IMG/VR virus record: IMGVR_UViG_3300027631_000028
Span: 1 to 53,408 of that record
Origin: a virus
Strand: one strand, 5' to 3'
DNA length: 53,408 nt
Of this stretch, positions 27,346 to 39,820 are shown piece by piece. Position numbers and translations under genes: made by a program. The notes under the pieces were generated by a model. That model was not told where the DNA came from. It ran no database searches and saw nothing but the letters and a program-made list of their open reading frames with translations. Each line of letters begins with the position of its first letter. Within the stretch, counting starts at the first letter, position 1.

Positions 27346-30300
27346 ATGAGTATTGCAGCTTATTTAGCAAAATTATCTGAGGGCGTTAATAGCTCAGGTA
27401 TATTAGCAACTTCTAAAGGTGGTACTGGTACTACCTCTGGAGGAGCTTTTCCTACTATTACTAGTATTAGTTATGGTGGAGATAATAATGATACTGCTAC
27501 AGATACTAGTGGTGGTAGAACCGTCACTATTACTGGTGCAAATTTTGCTGCAAATGCTACAATACTCATAAATGGTGTTGCTGCACCAGTTGTATCAGTT
27601 GTTAGCGCAAGTACAATAACATTTACTACCCCTGCTATGGCAGCGGGTACGTATGTGTTGTATATGGTTAATGCTGATGGAAGCACTGCAATTGCGGTGC
27701 CCGGTATTTCATATAGCGGAGTACCTGCTTGGTCAACGGCCGCAGGTACTGTTGCTACTATTACAGAAACAACAGCAATTAGCGCATCACTGAGTGCTAC
27801 AAGTAATAGCGCAGTTACCCTTAGCGTACTAAGTGGAACACTACCCCCTGGAGCTGTTTTTAACTCCAACGGCACAATTTCCGGAACTAGTGCAATTACA
27901 GCTAGTCCCACAACTTATACATTTACAGTACGTGCAACTGACACAGAACTACAAGATACAGATCGTCAGTTTAGTATTGTAATTAATCCTGAAATAGTAA
28001 CTTTTTCAAATCCCACAAACGGTGGTACTGTACTTGCTTACTCAAATCTTTATAATACAATTAATTTAAGCGCTATAGGTAGCGCAGGCAATGCTATATC
28101 AAGCTATAGCGCAAACACTTTACCCGCAGGACTTACACTAAGCGGTAGTACAATTACAGGAACTGCTGCCAGTGTAGGCACAAGTTCAACTACATTAACA
28201 GCAACTACTGCTAACACTAATAAAAGTACTCAAATTACTTTTAACTGGAGCGTTACTGTTAGTGGCGACTTATACTGGAAAAATACTGCTTTATTGTTGT
28301 CAGGAACTTCAACTGCGGATAGCTCTCTTAGTGATTATTTAATATTAAATAATCAGCTTGTACGTATTGGAGATACGCGTACTAGCAATTTTAATCCTTA
28401 TCAAGCAGGGTATTATTCAAATCAGTTTAATGGTTCTGGTGATTATTTAACTATACCACATAACACACAATTAAATTTATCATCTGGTGATTTTACAATT
28501 GAAGCCTGGGTATATTGGTCAGGTGCAAACGCATCGGCTGAAATCGTTAATAAAGATGGTGTTAGTGGTAGTTCTTATCCCTCATATGCAATAGCTATTG
28601 CTTCTAATAAAATAACATTTGTTGTAGGTAGTGGTAACGGTACATCTTCTATACAAACTATTACCCCAGCTTCAACAACTTTTCCTATTAATACATGGAC
28701 TCATGTAGCGGGTGTTAGATCCGGTACAACATTAACTGTATATCAGAATGGTGTTAATGTTGCATCTGCAACACAAACTAGTACTGTTACTGATGGTGGT
28801 AAAGTAGTATGTATAGGATTTCAAACTGGTCAAGCAGCCTCCTCATATTGGGGAGGTAGTATATCAAATGTTCGCATAGTAAAAGGCACAGCTGTATACA
28901 CCGCCAACTTTACGCCTTCAACAACTCCATTAACAGCAATTAGTGGTACTACTTTATTAACTTGTCAATCAAATCAGTTTAGGGATGCTGGTCCTAATAA
29001 CTTTGCAATTACAACTGCAGGTACACCTTCAATTCAACAATTTAACCCATTTGGTGTGCCTGCAACCGCTACTACAAATAATCTGTATAGCGCTTATCTT
29101 ACTAGTGCAACTGATTCAAGATTAACAGTTCCAGCAGGTACTGCTTTTGCGTACGGTACAGGAGATTTTACAGTAGAATGTTGGTTTTTTGTACCTGATA
29201 TGACGGGATCTTCTATAAGAATTATATTTTCACAAACAGTAAGTGGAACAAATTATTTCGTTATGGGTCCTCAATCATCTGGTTCGGTACTCACCGGAAA
29301 AATAACTTTTACTGGAGTAGGAAGTGGCGGTGGTACTGAGATAGTTAGTGGCTCAAATTTATTTACGGCTGGTACTTGGAATCATGCCGCAGTTTGCCGT
29401 GTAAGTGGTACAGTAACTGTATACTTAAACGGTGTTGGTGGCACACCTACCGCAAACGCTACTGATTTTTCAAACACAAGTTATGTGCCTACAATTGGTG
29501 GATACACGCATGTTTCTACTGGTTATAATATTAATGGTTATTTATCAAATTTTCGTGTTGTTAAAGGCACGGCTGTTTACACCAGTAACTTTACTCCTGC
29601 AACCGCCAACTTAACAGCAATTGCGGGTACAAGTTTATTAACTTTCCAAGACGCAACGATTAAAGACAACTCAGCTAGCGCACTTACTATTACTAATGTT
29701 GGTACTGCCCGTTTAGTTGCACAAAGTCCATTTACCCAAACAACTAGTACAATAAGTTTAAATAGCGTTGGTAGCACTTACTTTGACGGTACTGGAGACG
29801 CAGCATATATTGCTGGAGACGGTAATGTTGTAAATTTTGGCAATGGCAATTACACTGTTGAAGCTTGGATTTATACTACTACTGGTTTTTGTATTATGGA
29901 CACATGTCCTGGTGGACTTGCAACTCCTACAAACAGAATACAGTTTAATATAAATGCTGATGCTTCTGTTAGTTATATAACATATCAAGGTAATGTAACA
30001 CTTATTATGTCTGCAACAGGACTTGCTCCTTTGCGACAATGGAATCACGTAGCTTTAGTTAAGTCTAATAGCCAAACCAGAATATACGTAAATGGTGTTC
30101 AGGGCGGTAGTACTTACGCAGATACTTTAACTATGCCTTCACAAGGAAATAGACCATTTATAATGGGTAATGGTTATGATGGCGGTCAAGGCGGCACAGG
30201 TTACATTAGTAATTATCGTATTACTAAAGGTACTGCAATTTATACTACACCTTTTGCACCGCCTACTGCGCCACTAACCGCAGTTAATAGCACTCAAGCA

Positions 30301-33300
30301 TTACTTTTCCAAACTTCACAAGCACCAAATAATTCACAATTTGTTGATAATTCTTCAGCAAGCAACCCAATTACCCGTTTTGGTAATACAACTCAAGGCA
30401 CATTTGCACCGTATGGAGCTAATTGGTCAACTTACTTTGATGGTACTGGAGATTGGATAACTGTAACTGCGGGCACACAGTGGCAATTTACTGGTGATTA
30501 CACTCTTGAGGCTTGGATTTATGTTACTGTGTTAACAGATGGATTAATATTTGGCACTGGCGGTTCGGGTTCCGCTGACCAGTTTGGTTACGCATCTGAT
30601 GGTCGCTTCTATTTTGCTAATGTATTAACTGCAACTGGTCTTATTACAACAAATAATTGGATTCATGTTGCAGCTTCAAGAAGCGGTACAACGCAAAAAC
30701 TATTTATAAATGGTGTAGTTCAGTTAACATCAACTATATCAGGCACAATTGGTCAAAATTTAGCTGGGTATATTGGTAGAAGGAACGACACTTATAGTCC
30801 AGTTAACGGTTACATTTCAAATTTACGTATTGTAAACGGCACTGCTCTTTACACAGCTAATTTTATTCCACAAATCACTCCATTAACACCTGTTACAAAT
30901 ACAGTACTATTAACTTGCCAATCAGCTGGATTTGTTGATAATAGTGCAAAGAATAATGTTGTGTCAAACGTTGGTGATACAAAAACACAACGCTTTTCAC
31001 CATACGGTGCAACGATTCAAACGCCACAGACTTATAGTGGGTATTTTGATGGGTCATGGGCCAACGTCAATAGTGGTGATTATTTAGCACTTAATGGTCA
31101 AGCTAATTTTGCTTTTGGTAGTAACAATTTTACGGTTGAAATGTGGGTATATGCAACGTCATTTTCAGCAAATGTTGTGTTTTATGACAGTAGGCCCGGA
31201 AATACAAGTGGAGCTTACGGAATTTTTTATTACGATACAGCAGGAATTGTTAATTGGAATGTTAATGCTTTAACAATTACTGGAACAGCAATAACACTTA
31301 ATACTTGGAATCATTTAGCGGTTTCAAGATCAGGAACTACTACTAAATTATTTATAAATGGTGCTCAAGCTGGAACTGCAACAGATACTAATAGCTATTT
31401 AAATGGAGCACTTGCTCCAACAATTGGTACAAGTGGATATTCAAGAGGTTCAAATTCTATGCAGGGGTACATTTCAAATGTACGTGTAGTTAACGGAACA
31501 GCAGTTTACACAACAACATTTACTCCTTCAATAACCCCATTAACAGCAATAGCAAATACTCAATTATTAACTTGCCAATCAACTACATTTGTTGATAACT
31601 CAACAAACGCATTTGCTATTACCACAGTTAACGAGCCAAGACTTCGTGCGTTCAATCCATTTGGTTACACAAACACACAAGGTTCAGCATATACTCCTGC
31701 GTTATACGGTAGTTCAGCATATTTTGATGGTACTGGGGATTGGTTAACAATACCTACCAATACAAACATCTCATTTGCCAGTACAGTTGCATTTACTGTA
31801 GAATTTTGGATGTATCCTACTGCATATGCAGTCGGTGGTGGTTTTAATGATGGTCGAGCTCTAGTATCGACATCCGGTACATATCCTGAAGGTTGGCGAA
31901 TAGAAATGGGTACTGCAAATCTAATTTTGTACTCATACACTAGCGGCACTACAATCACAACTCCTATATCAATTAATACATGGACGCATGTTGCTGTTAC
32001 TCATGACGGCACGACTAGTAAACTGTACAAAAATGGTATATTAGCTGGCAGCGCAGCAACTACTTGGTCTGCCGGAGTTTCCTCACCTTTTTACATTGGT
32101 GCTTTAAATTCAGGATCATACATACTTCCTTATTTAGGTTATATAAGCGATGTTAGATTAGTTAAAGGCACAGCAATATACACCTCAAACTTCGTACCAC
32201 CACAAGCACCACTAACAGCTACAACAGCTACCACACTCCTGCTCAACATGGACAAAGGTGCTCTTGTAGATTATACCAAGTCAGTTAATCTAGAAACTGT
32301 TGCTGATACTAAGATTAATAACGAAAGTGCCTATAACGGCGGTTATTATTCAAATTATTTTGATGGTAGTGGTGATACGTTTTCTACCCCCGCAGGTCTA
32401 AGTACCGCAATGGGCACAGGTTTTGCAGGCAATATTCTTTCTTTTGAGTGCTGGGTATTTCCACAAAACCATAACTTTAATGCAAATGCACAAATGATTG
32501 CAGGAGCATATGCAGCAGTTGCAGCAAATGGACGTTGGTATATTGGTTTTGATAAAACGGCTAATGCAACTACTCAATTAATATTTGGATGGACTATCAG
32601 CAGTGGTTCACAAACAGGTGTAACAACTACCGTATTTCCTATTACTCACGGTCAGTGGAATCATATTGCTGTAACCGTTGATGCTACCACAGCAGCTAGT
32701 AGTACTGTTAAATTGTTTGCAAATGGACTATTACTAAATACATTTACAGCACAAGATTTTTCTTCACAAACAGCGTACTGGCAACCTACGCAAATAGGAG
32801 GTTGTGGTTCTACTACTTATACTTCTGAGTTTCACGGATATATTTCAAATTTCAGGATTTTAAAAGGGTCACTGGCATATACTACAAACTATACTGTGCC
32901 AACTGCTCCATTAACAGCAATTACAAACACAGTGTTATTAACTTGTCAATCAAATACTTTTAAAGATAATTCAATTGGTACTTTTGCATTAACACGTAAT
33001 GGTGATGTTTCAGTTCGTTCATTTAACCCATTTCAACGTAATACTAAAACAAGTATGTATTTTGATGGTACTGGTGATTCTTTAAAAATTCCAAGTAGTG
33101 CCCAACACGCGTTAGGTACTAGCAATTTTACTATTGAAATGTGGGCATATAATAGTTCTACAACAAATAGACTACTTTCTTATGCAACAACAAACGCACC
33201 TATTATATATTTTAATGCTTCCAATTTCTTACTTTATGAAAACTATGGTGTTGGTACTGTTCTAACAAGTTCAATTGCAGTTCCATTAAATACATGGGCG

Positions 33301-33525
33301 CATATTGCAGTATGTAGATCAAGCGGAGTTACTAAAATTTTTATAAATGGGGTAGAAGGTGCTTCCGGGGCAGATACTAATAATTGGGGCCAAAACGGCA
33401 TTTATATTGGTGTTGATGTATCCACTACTTACATGACTGGGTATATTGACGATTTAAGAATTACCAGATATGCCCGCTATACCGCCAACTTTACTCCGCC
33501 CTCAACAAAGTGGCCATCTAATTAA
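27346..33525 (+). CDS. Giant adhesin with IPT/Ig and eight LamG-like domains (paralogue 1)
   Basis: This 2059-residue protein starts with a 27-residue anchor (MSIAAYLAKLSEGVNSSG) shared with four later genes. An IPT/TIG domain follows (about 36-125, GGRTVTITGANF), then two Ig-like domains of the putative-Ig type (about 126-305; SGTLPPGAVFNSNGTISG). From about 355 to the end there are eight concanavalin A/LamG-like domains, each opening near YFDGTGDxLxIP, continuing F[TI][VI]E.WxY, and closing GYISNxRxVxGTAxYT then LLTCQSxxFxDNS. Such domains usually bind glycans, so host surface sugars are the probable target. An AAGGA ribosome site lies 7 nt before the ATG, and its paralogue follows after 9 nt. 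Confidence 0.85.
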   Translation: MSIAAYLAKLSEGVNSSGILATSKGGTGTTSGGAFPTITSISYGGDNNDTATDTSGGRTVTITGANFAANATILINGVAAPVVSVVSASTITFTTPAMAAGTYVLYMVNADGSTAIAVPGISYSGVPAWSTAAGTVATITETTAISASLSATSNSAVTLSVLSGTLPPGAVFNSNGTISGTSAITASPTTYTFTVRATDTELQDTDRQFSIVINPEIVTFSNPTNGGTVLAYSNLYNTINLSAIGSAGNAISSYSANTLPAGLTLSGSTITGTAASVGTSSTTLTATTANTNKSTQITFNWSVTVSGDLYWKNTALLLSGTSTADSSLSDYLILNNQLVRIGDTRTSNFNPYQAGYYSNQFNGSGDYLTIPHNTQLNLSSGDFTIEAWVYWSGANASAEIVNKDGVSGSSYPSYAIAIASNKITFVVGSGNGTSSIQTITPASTTFPINTWTHVAGVRSGTTLTVYQNGVNVASATQTSTVTDGGKVVCIGFQTGQAASSYWGGSISNVRIVKGTAVYTANFTPSTTPLTAISGTTLLTCQSNQFRDAGPNNFAITTAGTPSIQQFNPFGVPATATTNNLYSAYLTSATDSRLTVPAGTAFAYGTGDFTVECWFFVPDMTGSSIRIIFSQTVSGTNYFVMGPQSSGSVLTGKITFTGVGSGGGTEIVSGSNLFTAGTWNHAAVCRVSGTVTVYLNGVGGTPTANATDFSNTSYVPTIGGYTHVSTGYNINGYLSNFRVVKGTAVYTSNFTPATANLTAIAGTSLLTFQDATIKDNSASALTITNVGTARLVAQSPFTQTTSTISLNSVGSTYFDGTGDAAYIAGDGNVVNFGNGNYTVEAWIYTTTGFCIMDTCPGGLATPTNRIQFNINADASVSYITYQGNVTLIMSATGLAPLRQWNHVALVKSNSQTRIYVNGVQGGSTYADTLTMPSQGNRPFIMGNGYDGGQGGTGYISNYRITKGTAIYTTPFAPPTAPLTAVNSTQALLFQTSQAPNNSQFVDNSSASNPITRFGNTTQGTFAPYGANWSTYFDGTGDWITVTAGTQWQFTGDYTLEAWIYVTVLTDGLIFGTGGSGSADQFGYASDGRFYFANVLTATGLITTNNWIHVAASRSGTTQKLFINGVVQLTSTISGTIGQNLAGYIGRRNDTYSPVNGYISNLRIVNGTALYTANFIPQITPLTPVTNTVLLTCQSAGFVDNSAKNNVVSNVGDTKTQRFSPYGATIQTPQTYSGYFDGSWANVNSGDYLALNGQANFAFGSNNFTVEMWVYATSFSANVVFYDSRPGNTSGAYGIFYYDTAGIVNWNVNALTITGTAITLNTWNHLAVSRSGTTTKLFINGAQAGTATDTNSYLNGALAPTIGTSGYSRGSNSMQGYISNVRVVNGTAVYTTTFTPSITPLTAIANTQLLTCQSTTFVDNSTNAFAITTVNEPRLRAFNPFGYTNTQGSAYTPALYGSSAYFDGTGDWLTIPTNTNISFASTVAFTVEFWMYPTAYAVGGGFNDGRALVSTSGTYPEGWRIEMGTANLILYSYTSGTTITTPISINTWTHVAVTHDGTTSKLYKNGILAGSAATTWSAGVSSPFYIGALNSGSYILPYLGYISDVRLVKGTAIYTSNFVPPQAPLTATTATTLLLNMDKGALVDYTKSVNLETVADTKINNESAYNGGYYSNYFDGSGDTFSTPAGLSTAMGTGFAGNILSFECWVFPQNHNFNANAQMIAGAYAAVAANGRWYIGFDKTANATTQLIFGWTISSGSQTGVTTTVFPITHGQWNHIAVTVDATTAASSTVKLFANGLLLNTFTAQDFSSQTAYWQPTQIGGCGSTTYTSEFHGYISNFRILKGSLAYTTNYTVPTAPLTAITNTVLLTCQSNTFKDNSIGTFALTRNGDVSVRSFNPFQRNTKTSMYFDGTGDSLKIPSSAQHALGTSNFTIEMWAYNSSTTNRLLSYATTNAPIIYFNASNFLLYENYGVGTVLTSSIAVPLNTWAHIAVCRSSGVTKIFINGVEGASGADTNNWGQNGIYIGVDVSTTYMTGYIDDLRITRYARYTANFTPPSTKWPSN

Positions 33526-36500
33526 GGAATATCAATGAGTATCGCAAAATATTTAGCTAAATTAGCACAAGGCGTAGATGCTAGTGGTCAATTAAGTAAT
33601 ACCAAAATATCGGGGGGATATGATTCAACCCCTACTATTGCTAGTATTGCTTATCCAGGAGACGATACAGCAACTGATCCAGCTGGCGGGCAAACTATTA
33701 CCTTAACAGGTAATAACTTTGCCAATGGCGCTCAGGTTATCATTAACGGAGTAACTGCAAGTGTTGTAACAGTTGTGTCAACAACTCAGCTTACATTCAC
33801 AGCACCAGCTATTGCAGCTGGTAGCTATATATTGTATGTAGTAAACACTAATGGTGGTACTGCTATTGCGGCTCCTGGTATTCAGTATTCTGCATTACCT
33901 GTATTCTCCACAGCAGCCGGTACCTTGGGTACTTTGTATGAAACACAAGCAGTTAGTGCTATTACTACTGCTACTAGTGATTCTGCTATTACTTACTACT
34001 TACAAAGCGGAACTTTACCTCCTGGTATTACACTAAACAGTGCGTCTGGTATTATCAGCGGCAGTAGTTCTGCTACTGCCGCTTCAACTACTTATACATT
34101 TACAGTTCGTGCAACTGACGGTCAACAACAAGACGGAATTCGTCAATTTTCACTAACTATTAATCCTGACATTATTACATGGACTAATCCAACACAAGGT
34201 AGTACATTAAGTGCTTTTCAAGGCGTTGCAACAACGATTCCAGTTACAACCGCCACAGGCACAGGCACTAACGTAGCTTATTCAGCTACTAATACTCCTC
34301 CCGGCATGGCACTTGCCGGTGATATATTTACAGGCACGCCAACTACCATTGGTAATACCAGTGCTACACTAACTGGTACAACAATTGCTACCTCACGTAC
34401 TGCACAAATTAATTTTACTTGGTCTATTAGCGTACAAGGCGATTTATACTGGCCACAAACCACAGTTTTATTTCAAGGCACTGCTACAAGTGGTGTAGAT
34501 CATTTTGTGTCTGATGCTAGTAACAACAATAATTTAGTTACCATAGTAGGCGATACTCGCCCTAGCAAACAAAATCCTTATCAAGCTGGTTACTATTCCA
34601 ATCAATTTAGCTCAGGACAAACAAACTATATCCAAACAACAATCCAAGCAATGGCTGCTAATTTCACAGTAGAATGTTGGGTTTACTTAACAAGTTTACC
34701 AAACAGTGGTGTTATTATCGGACAAACTTGGGAATTATGGATTAATACTAGTAATCAAGTTGTTTACTATACACCAGCAGCAGTAAGAATAACAACATCT
34801 CTTACTGTTCCATTAAACGCATGGACACACGTAGCATTAGTGCGTAGTTCCGGTGTTGCTAAAATTTATATTAATGGTGTTGCTGATGCGGCAACTTATA
34901 CAGATTCTGGAACTGTAGGTGCTGCAGAAACTACTTATATTGGACGCGATCCCGGCGCATCAGGTGGATTTAATGGTAATATAAGTAACTTACGCATTGT
35001 AAACGGAACTGCCGTTTACACAGCTAACTTTACACCTTCAACAACGCCACTAGCCGCAATCAGTGGTACAACTCTATTAACGTGCCAAGCTAATCGTTTT
35101 GTTGATGCTGGTATAAACAATTACGCAGTTACTCGTACAGGTACACCAACCGTACAACCCTTCAACCCATTTGGCGTTCCTGCAACTGCTAACATAAACA
35201 CTAGATACAGCACGTACTTTGATGGTACAGGCGATTATATAAGTGCTACACCAGCCGCCATTGGCACCGCAGAATTTGGCATAGAAGGTTGGTTTTATAC
35301 ATCCGACGTATCTGTAGGTAAATATATTGTTTCATTGGGTTTTAATAGCAATAATAGTTTATTTTTTGCTGTACAGTCTGGTAAAGTAGAGTTTACTGTA
35401 CAAGACAATGCAGGAGCATTTCCACTTAATAATGTTAATATTGGCACACCCATTGCTAATACTTGGAACTATTTTTATGTTGGTCGCGGAGTAACTACGT
35501 CAGGAACTGCTACTTGGTACTATGGTTTAAACGGTACTGTTAGTAGTCAAGTAGCTGCTAGTCCAACATTTCCTAGCCGAAACTTTGAGGTAGGATATGC
35601 ACCCACACGTGCGTTAGGAGCTGCTTATTTTAATGGTTATATTTCAAATGTCCGCTTAACAGTTGGCAGTACACCTTATACTGCCAGTTTTACACCATCA
35701 ACCACACCATTAACAGCAGTTACAAACACTCAATTACTACTTTGCCAGAGTTCTACTCTGCGTGACAATTCCACAAACGCATCGGTGGTTACAAGTTTTG
35801 GCGACGCACGCCCTGTGGCACACAGTCCATTTACACAAACAACTAACTCAGTTGCATTAGCTACTGTAGGCAGTACCTACTTTGATGGTACTGGAGATTA
35901 TTTAACTACGGGTATTCCTGCTATTGGCACAAGTGATTTTACTGTTGAATATTACTCTTATTTGACCGCACATTCAGGACTTAACGGTGAGAATGCATAT
36001 TTTCAAACTTCAGATACAGTAGGCGGGCTTAAAACAACATATACTACTGGAATTCTGCTAACAAGATCATCCCCCGGTACCGGTCAAGTACTTTCATTAT
36101 ATATTATTGGTACTAGTATTTTTACAACATATACGCCTCCTTTAAATCAGTGGTTTCATACAGCCATTGTGCGACAAAGCGGCAGTGTACGTGTTTATGT
36201 AAATGGCGTTTTAGTTTCAACACCCACAGCTGTTGCAGGTAGTATTACAGGAACATATATTTCAATAGGTGGAGGTATAAGTACTAGTTATTTAATGACT
36301 GGTTATGTTAACGATTTTAGATTAATAAATGGTACATGTATTTATACAGCTAACTTTGACGTACCAACTCAACCACTAACAGCTGTCGCAAACACACAAT
36401 TATTAACATGCCAAACATGGCAACCCACAAACAACAGCATGGCCGTTGATAACGGACCAGGTGCATGGCTAGCTACTCGTTCAGGAAATGTCTCACAAAG

Positions 36501-39500
36501 TTCATTTAGCCCGTACGGTAGTGGACATAGCATGTATTTTAATGGCGGTGGCGGTAGTGGTTATTTATTACCTAATGGCTTATATTCAAAAACAGGTAAT
36601 GTTAACAGCGGAAGCATAAATCTTCCGGGCGCGTTTACTTTTGAGTGCTGGGTTTATTTAACTGCTGGTGGCAGACATTGTATGATGGGTAGTCCAAATG
36701 GTTGGGCTTATTCAACCGATTGGGGTATTGCCATTTTGGACACTACAAATGGAGCTAGTACTAGTTATAATCCTGGTTTTTGTTTTATACGAACAGGTAC
36801 TAGTGGATATGGTAGTAACTTTCTATATGCCACAAATTTTGGTTACCCAACACTAAATACTTGGCATCATCTTGCTATGTGTCGCGATTCAAGCAATCAA
36901 TGGCATATGTATATGGATGGTGTAAAAGGCATAAATGCTAATCTTAATTCTATTGTTCATAGTTATGTACAATATGACGCTAACAGTGGTCCAAGCGGAA
37001 CACTTGTTTTCTATCCTGCTGTAGCTAATTTAAATGGTATAATTGGTGGAGGTAACGGTACTGCAGCTCCTTCTGGTTTTAATGGTTATATCAGTGATAT
37101 GCGTTTAGTTAATGGTACTGCACTTTATACAGGTGCTTCATTAACAATGCCAACTCAGCCTCTAACACCTATTGCAGGTACAGTTATACTAACTGCTCAA
37201 GACGACAAGTTTACAAACTTTGCTGATGACAAAGGAGTTAGGTATACTCATGAATACGCTAGTGTTAATAATTTTCGTGCAGAAAAGTTTAGTAAATTTA
37301 ATACTGCAGACTCTCCAAAATTACCTATTAGTTATTCAAATTACTTTGACGGTACAGGCGATTACTTAAGTACTGCAGTATCAACAAGCACACCTGGTTG
37401 GAATCTTATGGCTCCAAGTGGTAGTGGTGGTGGTAGCATAGAAGCTTGGATTTATGTAAACAGTGCTACTAGTCGTATTATATGTGGTTGTTTAAATATT
37501 GGCGCATCTTATACTGGATGGCATCTTAGCATAAGTGCTACAGGACAACTAGCCATAAACGGATATATTGCAGGAAATAATGTACCACCTGCAATTAATT
37601 CTGGTGCTGGTTTAGTTGCCTTAAACACATGGACACATATTGCTGTTAGTTGTGTAAGTGGAGTAGTTACTTTTTATATTAATGGCGTTGCTTATAATAG
37701 CGCAAATCCAATAGGATCTACTTGGCAAATTAATAACACAGCTACTGCTACTATGGTTGGTGACGCTTATACTCCTTGGAACACACCGTTTTTAGGCTAT
37801 ATTAGTAATTTACGCATGGTTAATAATACTGCGGTATATACTGGCGCAGGACTAACAGTTCCGACGATACCACTAACAAGCACAGCAAACACAACACTGT
37901 TAACTTGTCAAGACGCTACCCTCAAAGACAATTCTCAAAATGCTTATGCCATAACGGCTTTTGGTAATGCAATGCCTGCACTAGCAAATCCATTTGGATT
38001 TACTGTAACTACTGGAACTCAATTTACTCCTCAAACCAAAGTTGGTTCAGCATTTTTTGACGGAACTGGTGATTGGTTAACTGTTCCACATAATCCCGCA
38101 CTAGATCTTAATTCAGATCGTTGGACTATTGAGTGTTGGGTTAATCCTACTGCAACTACTGAAGGCCATATTATTGGTAAACGTACAGGTGCCGGTATAT
38201 ACGGACCAGTGACTATTGCTTATAGAAATCAAAAATTACTAATACTTGGATCAAGCAATGGTTCTAGTTGGAGTTATAATGCTAGTGCAGTTGACGGCGT
38301 AACCCCAGTAACACCTGGTTGGTGGACACATATTGCTGTAGTTAAAAATGGTACAACAATTTCTTCTTATGTAAACGGTAAACTTGACCAAAACTTTACT
38401 TCTGTTCCTACATTAGTAACTAATAATCATGGACTAGCAATAGGTGCAGGTGCTACAGATGGATCATATCCTTTTGTGGGTTACATTTCAAACCTTCGTG
38501 TTATAAAAGGCGAAGCACTTTATCTTCAAGCGTTCTCTCCTCCAACTCAACCACCTGTTGCAAACAAAAACACAGTTTTACAAATGGACATGGACAAAGC
38601 ACCAATTGTTGATGCTACATCAAGTCGTCCTGCTGAAACCGTTGGTGATGCTAGATTAATTACTGAAAGTGCTTATAACACTACTTACTATTCAAATTAC
38701 TTTGATGGTACTGGTGATTACCTTGATACTCCAAGTTCTACTGCATTGGCTTTTGGTACCGGAGATTGGGAATATAGTTTTTGGTATAACGCAATATCTA
38801 CATCTGGATATTTGTTTGATACTCGCACAGGCAGTGCTACAGGTCTTACTGTTTACTATGCTTCTGGTGCATATTCGGTTTATGTAAATAGTTCCACTGT
38901 AATTACTGGTACCGATACAGCTAAAAATACTTGGCACTATCTAACTCTAAGCAAAGTATCTGGATTAACTCGTTTATTTGTTGATGGTACACAAATTGGT
39001 TCAACGTATACGGATGCAAATAACTATGTAAGTGGAACAATTCGACTTGGTTGCAGATTTACAACTATAACAGATATCCCTTTTAATGGTTGGATATCTA
39101 ATTTTAAAGTTGTTAAAGGCACTGGAGTTGCTACTCAAACGGTGCCCACTGTTCCAGCAACACCAACTACAAATACTCAACTATTAACCTGCCAATCAAA
39201 CCGTTTTATTGATAACTCGGTTAATAACCTCGCAATTACTCGTACTGGTGACGTAGTAGTCCGTTCAGTTAACCCGTTTAAACGCAATACTCAAACAAGT
39301 ATGTATTTTGATGGTACTGGTGATTACATGTACACTCCACTAAATGCTTCATATGGCATTGGTAGTGCTAAAGATTTTACTATAGAAGCGTGGGTATGTC
39401 CACTTTCAAGTGGAACAACTCGCGGAATATTTCAAGTATCTGCAACTGCTGGTGGACTGCAAGCTTCAGTATCTACTACTCTTGGTATAGGATTTGTTTC

Positions 39501-39820
39501 AACTACTGGAGTAGAGATATATGCAAATGGAACTTATTATAATACATCCACTAATAAGTTAACAGTTGGTGCATGGTCACACGTTGCACTTGTTCGGTTA
39601 AGTGGAGTAACTAAATTGTATATTAACGGTGTGCTAGAAACAAGTATAGGTACAGCAGGTTCTATCGCAGATACAACTGCTTATCCTAATACAAGTTTAG
39701 CAGTTGGTGGATACTACGGTACAAGTAATTTGTGGCATGGTTACATAGAAGACTTCCGTATAACCAAAGATGCTGCTCGTTATACGGGTACGTTTACACC
39801 TCCAGCATTTAAACTTGCTA
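28411..39820 (+). repeat. Sixteen diverged LamG-like domain repeats over two genes
   Basis: About 600-700 bp per unit, eight in each of the genes at 27346 and 33535. The most conserved stretch encodes YFDGTGD at the start and GTAVYT and LLTCQS at the end of each unit. The copies are diverged enough that no long perfect direct repeats were seen, but short shared tracts could support recombination. Confidence 0.8.
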
